56,946 nt of DNA, from positions 1 through 56,946 of the forward strand of contig CAJUDY010000002.1 of NCBI GenBank assembly GCA_910584945.1. The letters run 5' to 3'. This DNA comes from an uncultured Lachnospiraceae bacterium (GTDB lineage Bacteria; Bacillota; Clostridia; Lachnospirales; Lachnospiraceae). Position 1 is the first letter of the stretch; every line of letters starts with the position of its first letter. Below are positions 49,376-56,946 of this stretch, piece by piece. The position numbers and the translations under genes are program-made. The notes below the pieces were generated by a model. That model did no database searches. It was not told where the DNA came from and worked only from the letters and a program-made list of their open reading frames with translations.

Positions 49376-50307
49376 CGGCGCAGATGATTATTTTGATACT
49401 TTCGGTATGTCTTTTTGTATGCATTGCTGTGCTCATTCTGGGCACAGCTTATTTTCTGCGTCAGTGGAGGCGGCTGGATGAGATTCTGGATCATTTCCGG
49501 CAGGAAGACCCGGAGGATTCCGGCGGTTATCCGGATGTATGGGAGACCCGGGAATCTCGGGTGGTCAGTCAGCTGCACCAGATTCTGGCTGCCGCGCGTT
49601 TTAAAGAGCAAAAAGCCGCGGGGGAGAAAGACCAGGTCATGGAACTGATCTCGGATCTCTCCCATCAGCTCAAGACGCCTTTAGCCAATATCATTATGAA
49701 CACGGAGCTTTTGCAGGACCCGTCCCTTGGAGAGGAGCAAAGAAAAGAATTCCTCACGCACATCAGGAGTCAGGCGGATAAAATGCGATGGCTGATGAAC
49801 GCGCTCTTAAAAGCGTCCAGGCTGGAAAACGGCATGATTCATTTTGAGGCCGAAGAAGCGGGAATCAAAGGGACCATCGCCCGGGCGGTCAGCGCGGTCT
49901 ATGCTCAGGCGTCCGCTAAAAAGATCGAACTGGTCGTGGAAGAATTCCGTGATTTTCCGCTTTATCACAATCCGAAGTGGACGGCGGAAGCCATGGGGAA
50001 TATTTTGGAGAACGCGGTCAAATACGCTCCGCCGGGGAGCAGGATACAGATCACTCTGACCCGGCTGGATCTCTATACGAAGATCCTGATTCAGGATGAG
50101 GGGATCGGTATTCCGGAAGAGGAGTTCAACCAGATCTTCCGGCGCTTCTATCGCGGAAAGGGCGCAGAACAGCAGGAAGGAAGCGGCCTGGGTCTGTATC
50201 TGGCCCAGCTGATTCTGAAACGCGAGAAAGGATACATTACGGTGTCCTCCAATGTCGGCGAGGGGAGCTGTTTTTCGCTGTTTCTGCTGAATGAGGCCGT
50301 CTTCTGA
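49372..50307 (+). CDS. Sensor histidine kinase, second module
   Basis: The 311-residue protein starts at ATG 49372, overlapping the regulator stop behind GGGAGGAG. It has one N-terminal membrane segment, the phospho-acceptor DLSHQLKTPLANIIM, and ATPase motifs NILENAVKYA, DEGIGI and GSGLGLYLAQLIL. There is no extracellular sensor domain, so sensing probably runs through the membrane or the FtsX-type transporter encoded next. Confidence 0.92.
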   Translation: MTAQMIILILSVCLFVCIAVLILGTAYFLRQWRRLDEILDHFRQEDPEDSGGYPDVWETRESRVVSQLHQILAAARFKEQKAAGEKDQVMELISDLSHQLKTPLANIIMNTELLQDPSLGEEQRKEFLTHIRSQADKMRWLMNALLKASRLENGMIHFEAEEAGIKGTIARAVSAVYAQASAKKIELVVEEFRDFPLYHNPKWTAEAMGNILENAVKYAPPGSRIQITLTRLDLYTKILIQDEGIGIPEEEFNQIFRRFYRGKGAEQQEGSGLGLYLAQLILKREKGYITVSSNVGEGSCFSLFLLNEAVF

Positions 50308-50312
50308 CAAAA

Positions 50313-50351
50313 CTGTCACATCTTTTCACTCCTTCTGTCAGAGTCCTGTCA
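50313..50351 (+). promoter_or_regulatory. Direct repeats CTGTCA, putative response-regulator site
   Basis: CTGTCA occurs at 50313, 50335 and 50346. The last two are 11 bp apart, one DNA turn, as OmpR-family regulators prefer. TAAAAT at 50363 is a possible -10. The site lies between the kinase gene and the ABC genes it probably controls. Confidence 0.5.
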
Positions 50352-50420
50352 GAATCATCGGGTAAAATAAGAGCAGATTCGCAGCAGGGCAGCCTGTCCG
50401 GATCGGGAAGGAGAAATTAT

Positions 50421-51188
50421 ATGAAAACAATCCTGGAAACAAAGGATCTGAAGAAATATTACGGCAGCAGCGATCTTCAGGTCAAAGCCCTGGACGGTGT
50501 GAATTTGTGCATCGAAGAGGGAGAGTTTGTGGCGGTTGTGGGGACATCCGGTTCGGGAAAGTCCACGCTTTTGCACATGCTGGGCGGACTGGATTACGCT
50601 ACGTCCGGCACGGTGATCGTCGCGGGCAAAAATATTTTTGAACTGAATGAAAATGATCTGACGATTTTCCGGAGACGTCAGATCGGCTTTATTTTCCAGA
50701 ACTACAATCTGGTGCCGATCTTAAGCGTCCAGGAAAATATCCTGCTTCCGCTGGAGCTGGACGGAAGGCGGGCGGACAAAGGCTTTGTGAAAAAGATTGT
50801 CCGAACCCTGGGACTGGAGAGTAAACTCTCGGACTTGCCGGGACAGCTCTCCGGGGGACAGCAGCAGCGGGTCGCCGTCGCCCGGGCGCTGGTCACCAAA
50901 CCGGCCATCGTCCTGGCCGATGAACCTACGGGGAATCTGGACAGCAGGACGACCCAGGAGGTTCTGGGGCTTCTGAAGCTGACTGCGGAACAGTTTCACC
51001 AGACCATCGTGATGATCACCCACAACGAGGCTCTGGCGCAGCTCTGCGACCGGGTTATCCATATTGAGGACGGCCGGATCGTCCGCGGCCGAAATCACGC
51101 CGGGAACGAAAAACAGCAGCGGACCGGACCAGGGGGACTGGAAGGGGAACTGCAAAACTCTCATAAGGAGGCACCTTATGAAGAATAA
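50421..51188 (+). CDS. ABC transporter ATP-binding protein (MacB/BceA type)
   Basis: The 255-residue ATPase has Walker A GTSGSGKST, signature LSGGQQQR, Walker B AIVLADEPTGNLD and the LolD/MacB-type insert FRRRQIGFIFQNYNLVPILS. The last 30 residues are an unusual polar tail that runs 11 bases into the permease gene. It partners the FtsX-like permease in mechanotransmission or peptide detoxification. Confidence 0.93.
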   Translation: MKTILETKDLKKYYGSSDLQVKALDGVNLCIEEGEFVAVVGTSGSGKSTLLHMLGGLDYATSGTVIVAGKNIFELNENDLTIFRRRQIGFIFQNYNLVPILSVQENILLPLELDGRRADKGFVKKIVRTLGLESKLSDLPGQLSGGQQQRVAVARALVTKPAIVLADEPTGNLDSRTTQEVLGLLKLTAEQFHQTIVMITHNEALAQLCDRVIHIEDGRIVRGRNHAGNEKQQRTGPGGLEGELQNSHKEAPYEE

Positions 51189-53826
51189 TAACGGCGCAGT
51201 GATCCGAAAATTATCCGCTCGGTGCATGCGTAAGAGCCGGATGAGAAACGGCTTTGCGGTGGCGGCTATCGCTCTGAGCGGAATTCTTTTTACGGCAGTC
51301 TTTTCCCTGACCGGCGGCGCCGTGCAGGTGGCTCAGGAGAACACCATGCGGGAGGTAGGCGGAAAATTTCATGGGGGTCTGAAAGAGGCCGCCATGGAGC
51401 AGTATGAGAAGATATCCGCCGACCCGCTGGTCAAAAAAAGCGGTTATACCATCTTCATCGGCCTGGCGGACAACATCCTGGAGCGTCAGGCGGAGATCCG
51501 GTATACGCCGGAGGAAAGTACGCTTTCGGACCTGTTTGTCACGCTGGAAGAAGGGCGGATGCCGGTAAAAGAGGACGAGGTTATTGTGGACACCTTTATT
51601 CTGGAGGAACTCTCTGTGCCCTGTGCGCTGGGGGAGACGATTCCTCTTCGCTTTTCCTTTATGGGAGAGACGGTGGAGGACGAGTTCACCGTGTGCGGCT
51701 GGTATCAGGGAGATCACGTGGCCCATGCCAGCGAGCTTTTTGTGTCGAAACGTTACTGGCAGACATTAAAAGGTTCTCTGACAGATGAGGATTTTATGGA
51801 ATGGAAGGAGATGCATCCGGAAGACGGCGGCGCAGGTCTGGTGGACGGCAATTTTTACTTTGACAACGCCAAAAATCTGGAAGAAAAGATGCAGACCGTC
51901 ATCCAAAATGCCGGATATGAACCGGGAACAGAGCTTTCTTACGGCGTGAACTGGGCCTATATGACGAACCGTTTGGAATCGGTGGACCTCTTTACTTTGG
52001 TCCTCCTCTCTGGCGCAGTGGCGGTGATTCTGCTCACTGGATATTTGATCATCTATAATATTTTCCAGATTTCCGTTGTAAGCGAGATCCGGTTTTATGG
52101 ACTGCTGAAGACCATCGGTACGACGAAGCGGCAGATCCGCAGGCTGGTAAGGCGGCAGGCGCTTCTGCTTTCCCTGATCGGGATTCCCATCGGTCTGTTC
52201 ATCGGATACGGCGTCGGAAAGCTGGCGCTGCCTTTTGCGCTTGGCTTCTCCGATTATCAGGGGATGGAGATTGCGCTTACGTTTGATCCCTGGATTTTGA
52301 TATACTCCGCCGGCTTTTCGGCGCTGACCGTTTACCTGAGCAGCCGGAAACCGGGCAGGATCGCGGGAAATGTCTCACCCATAGAAGCTCTCCGGTATAC
52401 GGAATCGGACGGAACCAGAAAAACGATCCGTGGAAGAAAGCGGAAAAAATACCAAAGACGCTTCCGGCCCTTGTCCATGGCCTGGGCCAGTCTTGGGAGA
52501 AACAGGCGTACGACGGCGGTCGTCATCACGGCGATCTCTCTTAGTATGGTTCTTCTGGCGATCGTCATGACTGCGGTGGGCAGCTTCCGGCTCGATCAGT
52601 TTATGGAGCAGAGGATCGCGGGAGATTTTCTGCTGGGCAGTATTAACGTCACGGCCTCCTCCCGGAGTGCGGAGATTGACCTGGAACCAGAGTACCTGTC
52701 TCTGGCGGACGATCAGGAGGGAATCATAAGCAGGACGGAAATGTGGCTTCGTCTTCAGACATCGGTACAGATCGACGAGCGGGCGGAGGAGCGCCTGAAA
52801 GAGCTGGACGAGGAAGGCAGACTGAGGCGCGATGAATATTCGGCGTATAAGCTGGAACAAATGCTGCGAAGAGAGCGATCCTTTGGCGGTTTCTGTTATG
52901 GCTACAGTGAAGAACTGTTGTCGAACCTGAAGATTCTGGACGGGACTTTTGACGCAGAGCGGTTTTTGACCGGAGATTATGTGCTGCTGACCCAGATTCT
53001 GGGCGAAGAATATTTGCCTTCAGAGGATCATGTCTATCATCCGGGCGACCGGGTGACGGTGGAATATTGTACGGAGGACTCCACCTGTCGGGAAATCAAG
53101 GGAGAATCCGGGGAAGTCGTTGATGTGGTCTATGAAAACCTCGCGGAAAAGGAATATGAGGTGATGGCGATCGTGGAGATTCCCTACAGCATGGACCTTC
53201 ACCGACATTCCGCCAACGGCTTTGACATGGTGATGCCTTTGTCGGAATTTGCCTCAAGTCACGACTTTGCCAGGTGTTTTGCCGTGTCCTATCAGGTGGA
53301 AGAGGAAGATCAGGCGGCTTTTGAAGAGGCGGTGAAGACCTATACGGAGGGACATCCGAAGATGGGCTATGTGACCAAGGAGTCTCTGAGAAAAGAGTTT
53401 TCGAATATGGTGACCATCGTCGGAACCATCGGCATCTCCCTTTCGGCGGTGATCGCCCTCATCGGAATCCTGAATTTTATCAATGCCATGGTCACCTCCA
53501 TCCTCTTAAGGAGGCGGGAATTCGCCATGCTGCAGAGCATCGGTATGACCGGCAGCCAGCTTCAGCAGACGCTGATCTGCGAAGGGATCTGCTATATCGC
53601 CGTCTCCGCGGTGATCGGCTTTATAGCGGGAAGCCTTCTTTCCCGGCTCATCCTGCGGGCGCTCAATCATGTGATCCTGTTCTTTGCCTACCAGTTCCAG
53701 ATTCTGCCCTTCGTAATCATGACACCGGTATTTCTGCTGACAGCAGTCCTGGCACCAGTGCTGACTTATCACAATATGAAAAAGAAAAGCATCGTGGAGC
53801 GGCTGAGGGAGGGGGAGGAAGGGTGA
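51178..53826 (+). CDS. FtsX-like ABC permease
   Basis: The protein has about 882 residues. ATG 51178 lies behind AAGGAGG. It has one membrane segment at about 25-48, a large outer domain, an FtsX group beginning near 270 (LVLLSGAVAVILLTGYLIIYN), another segment near 445, a second outer domain and a terminal FtsX group from about 745 (IGISLSAVIALIGILNFINAM; LLRRREFAMLQSIGMTGSQ). This is the MacB/BceB-type duplicated plan. With the preceding ATPase and two-component pair it resembles clostridial peptide-resistance or signalling systems. Confidence 0.92.
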   Translation: MKNNNGAVIRKLSARCMRKSRMRNGFAVAAIALSGILFTAVFSLTGGAVQVAQENTMREVGGKFHGGLKEAAMEQYEKISADPLVKKSGYTIFIGLADNILERQAEIRYTPEESTLSDLFVTLEEGRMPVKEDEVIVDTFILEELSVPCALGETIPLRFSFMGETVEDEFTVCGWYQGDHVAHASELFVSKRYWQTLKGSLTDEDFMEWKEMHPEDGGAGLVDGNFYFDNAKNLEEKMQTVIQNAGYEPGTELSYGVNWAYMTNRLESVDLFTLVLLSGAVAVILLTGYLIIYNIFQISVVSEIRFYGLLKTIGTTKRQIRRLVRRQALLLSLIGIPIGLFIGYGVGKLALPFALGFSDYQGMEIALTFDPWILIYSAGFSALTVYLSSRKPGRIAGNVSPIEALRYTESDGTRKTIRGRKRKKYQRRFRPLSMAWASLGRNRRTTAVVITAISLSMVLLAIVMTAVGSFRLDQFMEQRIAGDFLLGSINVTASSRSAEIDLEPEYLSLADDQEGIISRTEMWLRLQTSVQIDERAEERLKELDEEGRLRRDEYSAYKLEQMLRRERSFGGFCYGYSEELLSNLKILDGTFDAERFLTGDYVLLTQILGEEYLPSEDHVYHPGDRVTVEYCTEDSTCREIKGESGEVVDVVYENLAEKEYEVMAIVEIPYSMDLHRHSANGFDMVMPLSEFASSHDFARCFAVSYQVEEEDQAAFEEAVKTYTEGHPKMGYVTKESLRKEFSNMVTIVGTIGISLSAVIALIGILNFINAMVTSILLRRREFAMLQSIGMTGSQLQQTLICEGICYIAVSAVIGFIAGSLLSRLILRALNHVILFFAYQFQILPFVIMTPVFLLTAVLAPVLTYHNMKKKSIVERLREGEEG

Positions 53827-53870
53827 GCGATATATAAGGATGGAATCATGATTGTTTGTACGGAAGCAAG

Positions 53871-53909
53871 TGGCGCAGCCTCTATAAGAGCAGAGGCTGC
53901 GCCATTTTT
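53871..53909 (+). terminator. Strong rho-independent terminator of the second module
   Basis: TGGCGCAGCCTC at 53871-53882 pairs perfectly with GAGGCTGCGCCA at 53893-53904, followed by TTTTT. Confidence 0.9.
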
Positions 53910-53999
53910 CAGCTTTTCAGGTGTGAAAGAAAGAATAAAAAATGCTTATTTGGTGTTGCTGAGAATTTTGAGTAAGGTATGTCTAATATGATGTTTGTG

Positions 54000-54272
54000 T
54001 CAAATAAAACGACCATATTTTTCTTCCCTTGCCTCTTCTAATTCTTTTTTGTAGTCAAAACCTTCCGGCAATGTTCCTGCGAATGACATGAGGCCTTGAA
54101 AACCGCGTCGCCTCTCTTCGGCGGCGTCTGAACCTATATTTTTGCTCGTGGCAGGAATGTCTTCCCTGTTGTCTGACTGCGAATCGACAAAACGTATGAA
54201 CATATATACCGCTTCCAGTTTGTTTTCCGGCATTTCCTGCAGCAATCCGATTGCTTTCTCCAAAGTTGACAT
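54000..54272 (-). CDS. Small antitoxin-like protein of unknown function
   Basis: This 90-residue protein begins MSTLEKAIGLLQEMPENKLEAVYMFIRFVDSQ. The opening recurs in small Clostridia proteins often listed as antitoxin components. A charged C-terminus ends KKELEEAREEKYGRFI. AAAGGAGG lies before the start. No toxin-sized partner follows on the minus strand before the 53871 terminator or precedes it, so a toxin-antitoxin role is not supported by context. It is probably a real gene, transcribed convergently with the ABC module. Confidence 0.65.
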   Translation of the reverse strand: MSTLEKAIGLLQEMPENKLEAVYMFIRFVDSQSDNREDIPATSKNIGSDAAEERRRGFQGLMSFAGTLPEGFDYKKELEEAREEKYGRFI

Positions 54273-54488
54273 CCATGTTCCTCCTTTTAGAATTTATGAT
54301 ATGTTCCAAAGATTCTTTTGCTGAAACGACGTCTTTGACGATAGAATAATTTTGTATAGCATAGCACGTCAAAAAAAAAGACAAGAAAAAAGTGTATATA
54401 AAATTAAAAAATATTGAAAAGAAAAGGAAAACATTTCCAAAATCGAAAATAGTGGAGAGGACGAAGGGTAAAATAGAAAAATATAGAG

Positions 54489-54587
54489 AAGAAGGGCTTA
54501 AGCCTATTGGCAGATATGACGAAATATAACTATATTTATGTGATGCCATATCAATCGTTTCTAAAGTATTGTTAAGGAGCCCTTCTT
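54489..54587 (+). promoter_or_regulatory. Foldable leader that pairs with the metalloprotease ribosome site
   Basis: AAGAAGGGCT at 54489-54498 is perfectly complementary to AGCCCTTCTT at 54578-54587, directly before the ATG. TTAA on each side extends the pairing around a GG bulge, so part of the AAGGAG site is paired. Between the arms, GATATG/CATATC and AAATATA/TATATTT can form inner stems. The rest of the 54273-54587 gap is AT-rich without a gene. Confidence 0.5.
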
Positions 54588-56946
54588 ATGGAAAAAAAGA
54601 CTTTCAAAAAACTGGCGGCAATGATTCTTTCTCTGTGTATGATTGTGGGGAGTGCAGGCGCACTGCCCATACGGGTATCGGCTGAATCCACAACCAGAAA
54701 GATTGCGAATGTGGTGATCTTTGTCGATTTTGCGGATACCAGTCATGCAGGTCATAACCCGGGATCGAAAACAGGGGAATGCCCGGTACTGCATCCGGAA
54801 TATGTAAGAGAAGTATATGACGGGGATGCGGCGCATCCGACGGCGTTGAAGCAGTATCTTCATACCATATCTTATGGCCAGCTGGAGGTGGTCAATATTT
54901 TTCCGCAGCTTGGCAGTGATGGAAAAACATTAACGCCATATAAGCTTAATAAAAATGCGGATCAGTACAGCAATGCGAGTGTCGATCAGATCATTGAAGA
55001 GGTGGCGGCAAATTGGAACGGGACGCTGTCTGCCGAGGCAGATCAGGATAAAGACGGTGAAATTGACAACCTGACCATTGTCGTGCCCTGCCGGAACGAT
55101 GGAGGCTCTAATCCGGATTTCAGCGGTTTTAAATCCTCCTGTCAAAAAAAGGTAACGATTGGCAGCTACGAAGTAGCCGACTATAACCTGTTGCCGGAAT
55201 ACGGTGCGTTTTTAACAGGCGAAGCGGGAATGGTTATTCACGAGTTTCTTCATACAGTAGGCTATCCGGATCTGTACAGAGGGGGCCGCAGCGGGATGCC
55301 GGTGGGAAGATGGGACATCATGGCGGCCGAGGGTTCGTTTGTCCAGTATCCGCTGGCGTATCTTCGGTCCGGGATTACCAAGTGGTTTGGAATGAACACC
55401 GTTACCGCATCCCAAAAGGGGTGTTCTTTATATGCGGCTTCCAAGACGACTGCAGATACGAAAGATAAGCAGGCGTTGATTTTGAAGACTCCGTATTCAG
55501 ACAGTGAATTTTTTGTAGTGGAATACCGAAAACAGGATGATCTGTCAAAGCCTGGATGTGAAAGTCAGGTGCCTGGTTCCGGGCTGATTGTGTATCGGGT
55601 GGTCCCGTCGCTGTATGATAACAGAACCGGTTCCAGAGATATGATCTACGTGTTCCGTACCGGGGATTCTTATGGCAGTGACGGAAGAGAAAATGCTTTG
55701 ACGATAGATTCTTCCTGGCTGTCCAGTGAAAGTAAACGTACTTCTTTCGGAAGCACAGACCCCAAAGCGTCTCTGGCAGAGAATGCAATCGTCTATTCTG
55801 ACGGAACCAACAGCGGAATCGTGATCAGCAATGTGGGAAGCAATACGGGAGATCAGATTACCTTTGATCTTACGTTTGCCGACTTCTCAAACGAAGACTA
55901 CTGGACGACGGTGACGGAGCATAGCGAGTATACCTATCGGATGGAAGATTCCTTCATGGATACAGACGGATCATTGTATGTGCTTCGGAATGATAACCAA
56001 TCTACCAGATTGTATAAATATAATCAGGGAGGATGGAGTCAATGCAGTAATAATCTGTCGGAGATCACAAGTGATCTTCGCCTTGAGAAGTATAATGGAA
56101 AACTTTATGCCGCCGGTCGGGGAACGAACGGATTGAAACTATATCGACTGGATGGTTCTGTCTGGACTCATGTGGATACGATTTCAAAGCCTTTCAGCTA
56201 TTTTGATATGGAATCTGGAGGGGATGGACTGTATCTGGTTCACAATAATGATGGAGCTGCTCCGAATCAGCTGTCTGTCTATCAATATGGTTCCAGTGGA
56301 AGCGTTATGCTGGGCAGTCAGGTCAGCGGAGGAGAAGTGGCGAATAGTCCTTCGATTGCCGCTGAAAACGGAAGAGTTGCGGTGATGTACCGAAGCAGCG
56401 GAAATCAGCTGCGGGTGAAATATTATGATGCCGGTACAAAGACCTGGAAACAAGCCGGGAATCTTTCCGTGACTGCAGACAGCGGCATGATACGGATGCA
56501 CAAGGGTATGATCTATCTGCTCAGAAACGGCGGATCGAACGCTAACGAGATGTACATCTATGATCTGACGCGAAGTGACAGCGTCTGGAAAAAGGTTGGA
56601 GACAATTTCTGCGCCGGAGAATCTGTCGCGTATACGGATATTTGTTTTCATGGAGACGCGCCTCATATTGTCTATTTTGGAAACAGTTCCAAGGAACTGC
56701 GCGTCGTAAATCTGACCAATCACAAATGGACGGCACTTGGAAAAAAAGCAGCGTCCGGAGCTTATCTGGAGGCGGGCGTACATTCTTACGGCGGAAATAT
56801 TTATGTGGCATATAAAGGCGAAAATAACCACATATTTATAAAATCCCGCCTGTCTAACAACAAAAGCGCCGTTCCGGAAGCAAATACGTCCGGCGGCTCC
56901 GGCGGAGGCAGCGGCGATACGTCCACCGGAGACAACACAACCGGCG
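54588..56946 (+). CDS. Secreted M6-family metalloprotease domain protein, 5' part
   Basis: The frame is open to the right edge; 786 residues are visible. It has a signal peptide (KKLAAMILSLCMIVGSAG to about residue 32), then the M6 domain: ANVVIFVDFAD, KQYLHTISYGQLEV, DKDGEIDNLTIVVPC, and the zinc site MVIHEFLHTVGYPDL (His218, Glu219, His222; HExxHxxGxxD). Next is a beta-rich region with repeated strands such as GSLYVLRND, GKLYAAGRG, GLYLVHNND and GNIYVAYKG, propeller-like. At the edge a Gly/Ser/Thr-rich linker begins. The protein is probably secreted or wall-bound and cleaves extracellular proteins. AAGGAG before ATG 54588 supports the start. Confidence 0.92.
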   Translation, partial: MEKKTFKKLAAMILSLCMIVGSAGALPIRVSAESTTRKIANVVIFVDFADTSHAGHNPGSKTGECPVLHPEYVREVYDGDAAHPTALKQYLHTISYGQLEVVNIFPQLGSDGKTLTPYKLNKNADQYSNASVDQIIEEVAANWNGTLSAEADQDKDGEIDNLTIVVPCRNDGGSNPDFSGFKSSCQKKVTIGSYEVADYNLLPEYGAFLTGEAGMVIHEFLHTVGYPDLYRGGRSGMPVGRWDIMAAEGSFVQYPLAYLRSGITKWFGMNTVTASQKGCSLYAASKTTADTKDKQALILKTPYSDSEFFVVEYRKQDDLSKPGCESQVPGSGLIVYRVVPSLYDNRTGSRDMIYVFRTGDSYGSDGRENALTIDSSWLSSESKRTSFGSTDPKASLAENAIVYSDGTNSGIVISNVGSNTGDQITFDLTFADFSNEDYWTTVTEHSEYTYRMEDSFMDTDGSLYVLRNDNQSTRLYKYNQGGWSQCSNNLSEITSDLRLEKYNGKLYAAGRGTNGLKLYRLDGSVWTHVDTISKPFSYFDMESGGDGLYLVHNNDGAAPNQLSVYQYGSSGSVMLGSQVSGGEVANSPSIAAENGRVAVMYRSSGNQLRVKYYDAGTKTWKQAGNLSVTADSGMIRMHKGMIYLLRNGGSNANEMYIYDLTRSDSVWKKVGDNFCAGESVAYTDICFHGDAPHIVYFGNSSKELRVVNLTNHKWTALGKKAASGAYLEAGVHSYGGNIYVAYKGENNHIFIKSRLSNNKSAVPEANTSGGSGGGSGDTSTGDNTTG

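Overview
The window looks like a chromosome segment of a Gram-positive gut-type anaerobe of the class Clostridia, most likely Lachnospiraceae. The basis is moderate GC with AGGAGG-type ribosome sites, a HemZ-type radical SAM protein, a one-piece pyruvate:ferredoxin oxidoreductase, TRAP transporters, split transketolase subunits and BceRS/VanRS-like two-component/ABC modules. The assignment is inferred from gene content; no rRNA or other marker gene is present.

Region 1 (1-18968) is an accessory Sec (SecA2/SecY2) locus. It opens with the 3' part of a giant serine-rich repeat adhesin built of about 43 ten-residue units. A 47-residue membrane protein is translationally coupled to it (TAATG). After a hairpin terminator come secY2, asp1, asp2, asp3 and secA2, then a large glycosylation block: three GtfA-like and three GtfB-like proteins plus a Gtf3-like transferase, ending in a decayed gtf3-like fragment. 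The adhesin would be O-glycosylated in the cytoplasm by the Gtf proteins, modified by Asp2, exported by SecA2/SecY2 with Asp1-3, and held at the surface by an atypical C-terminus without LPXTG.

Region 2 (19044-21480) holds hemZ and then about 900 bp of gene debris: an Rpn-nuclease-like tail and an ArdC-like antirestriction fragment.

Region 3 (21482-28165) is a catabolic unit: TRAP transporter dctPQM, split transketolase, a short-chain dehydrogenase and a divergent FadR/GntR regulator. ATCCT/AGGAT inverted repeats at three promoters suggest one regulon.

Region 4 (28223-40174) is a second unit under a LacI regulator: another TRAP transporter (Q, M and a distant P), three Gfo/Idh/MocA dehydrogenases, two xylose-isomerase-like TIM barrels, a medium-chain dehydrogenase and a DapA/NanA-family aldolase. 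LacI operators and two consensus promoters lie in the divergent spacer. A roughly 105-130 bp structured repeat with near-perfect terminal inverted repeats occurs three times here, each time directly before a start codon. A collapsed copy and decayed ends lie nearby. This is the strongest candidate for an undescribed element in the window.

Region 5 (40304-53909) holds pyruvate:ferredoxin oxidoreductase with a hairpin leader, two two-component/ABC-transporter modules of the peptide-sensing/detoxification type, and a cysteine-synthase-family gene between them.

Region 6 (54000-56946) holds a small antitoxin-like protein on the minus strand and a secreted M6-family metalloprotease. The protease leader can pair with its own ribosome site, and the gene runs off the right edge.
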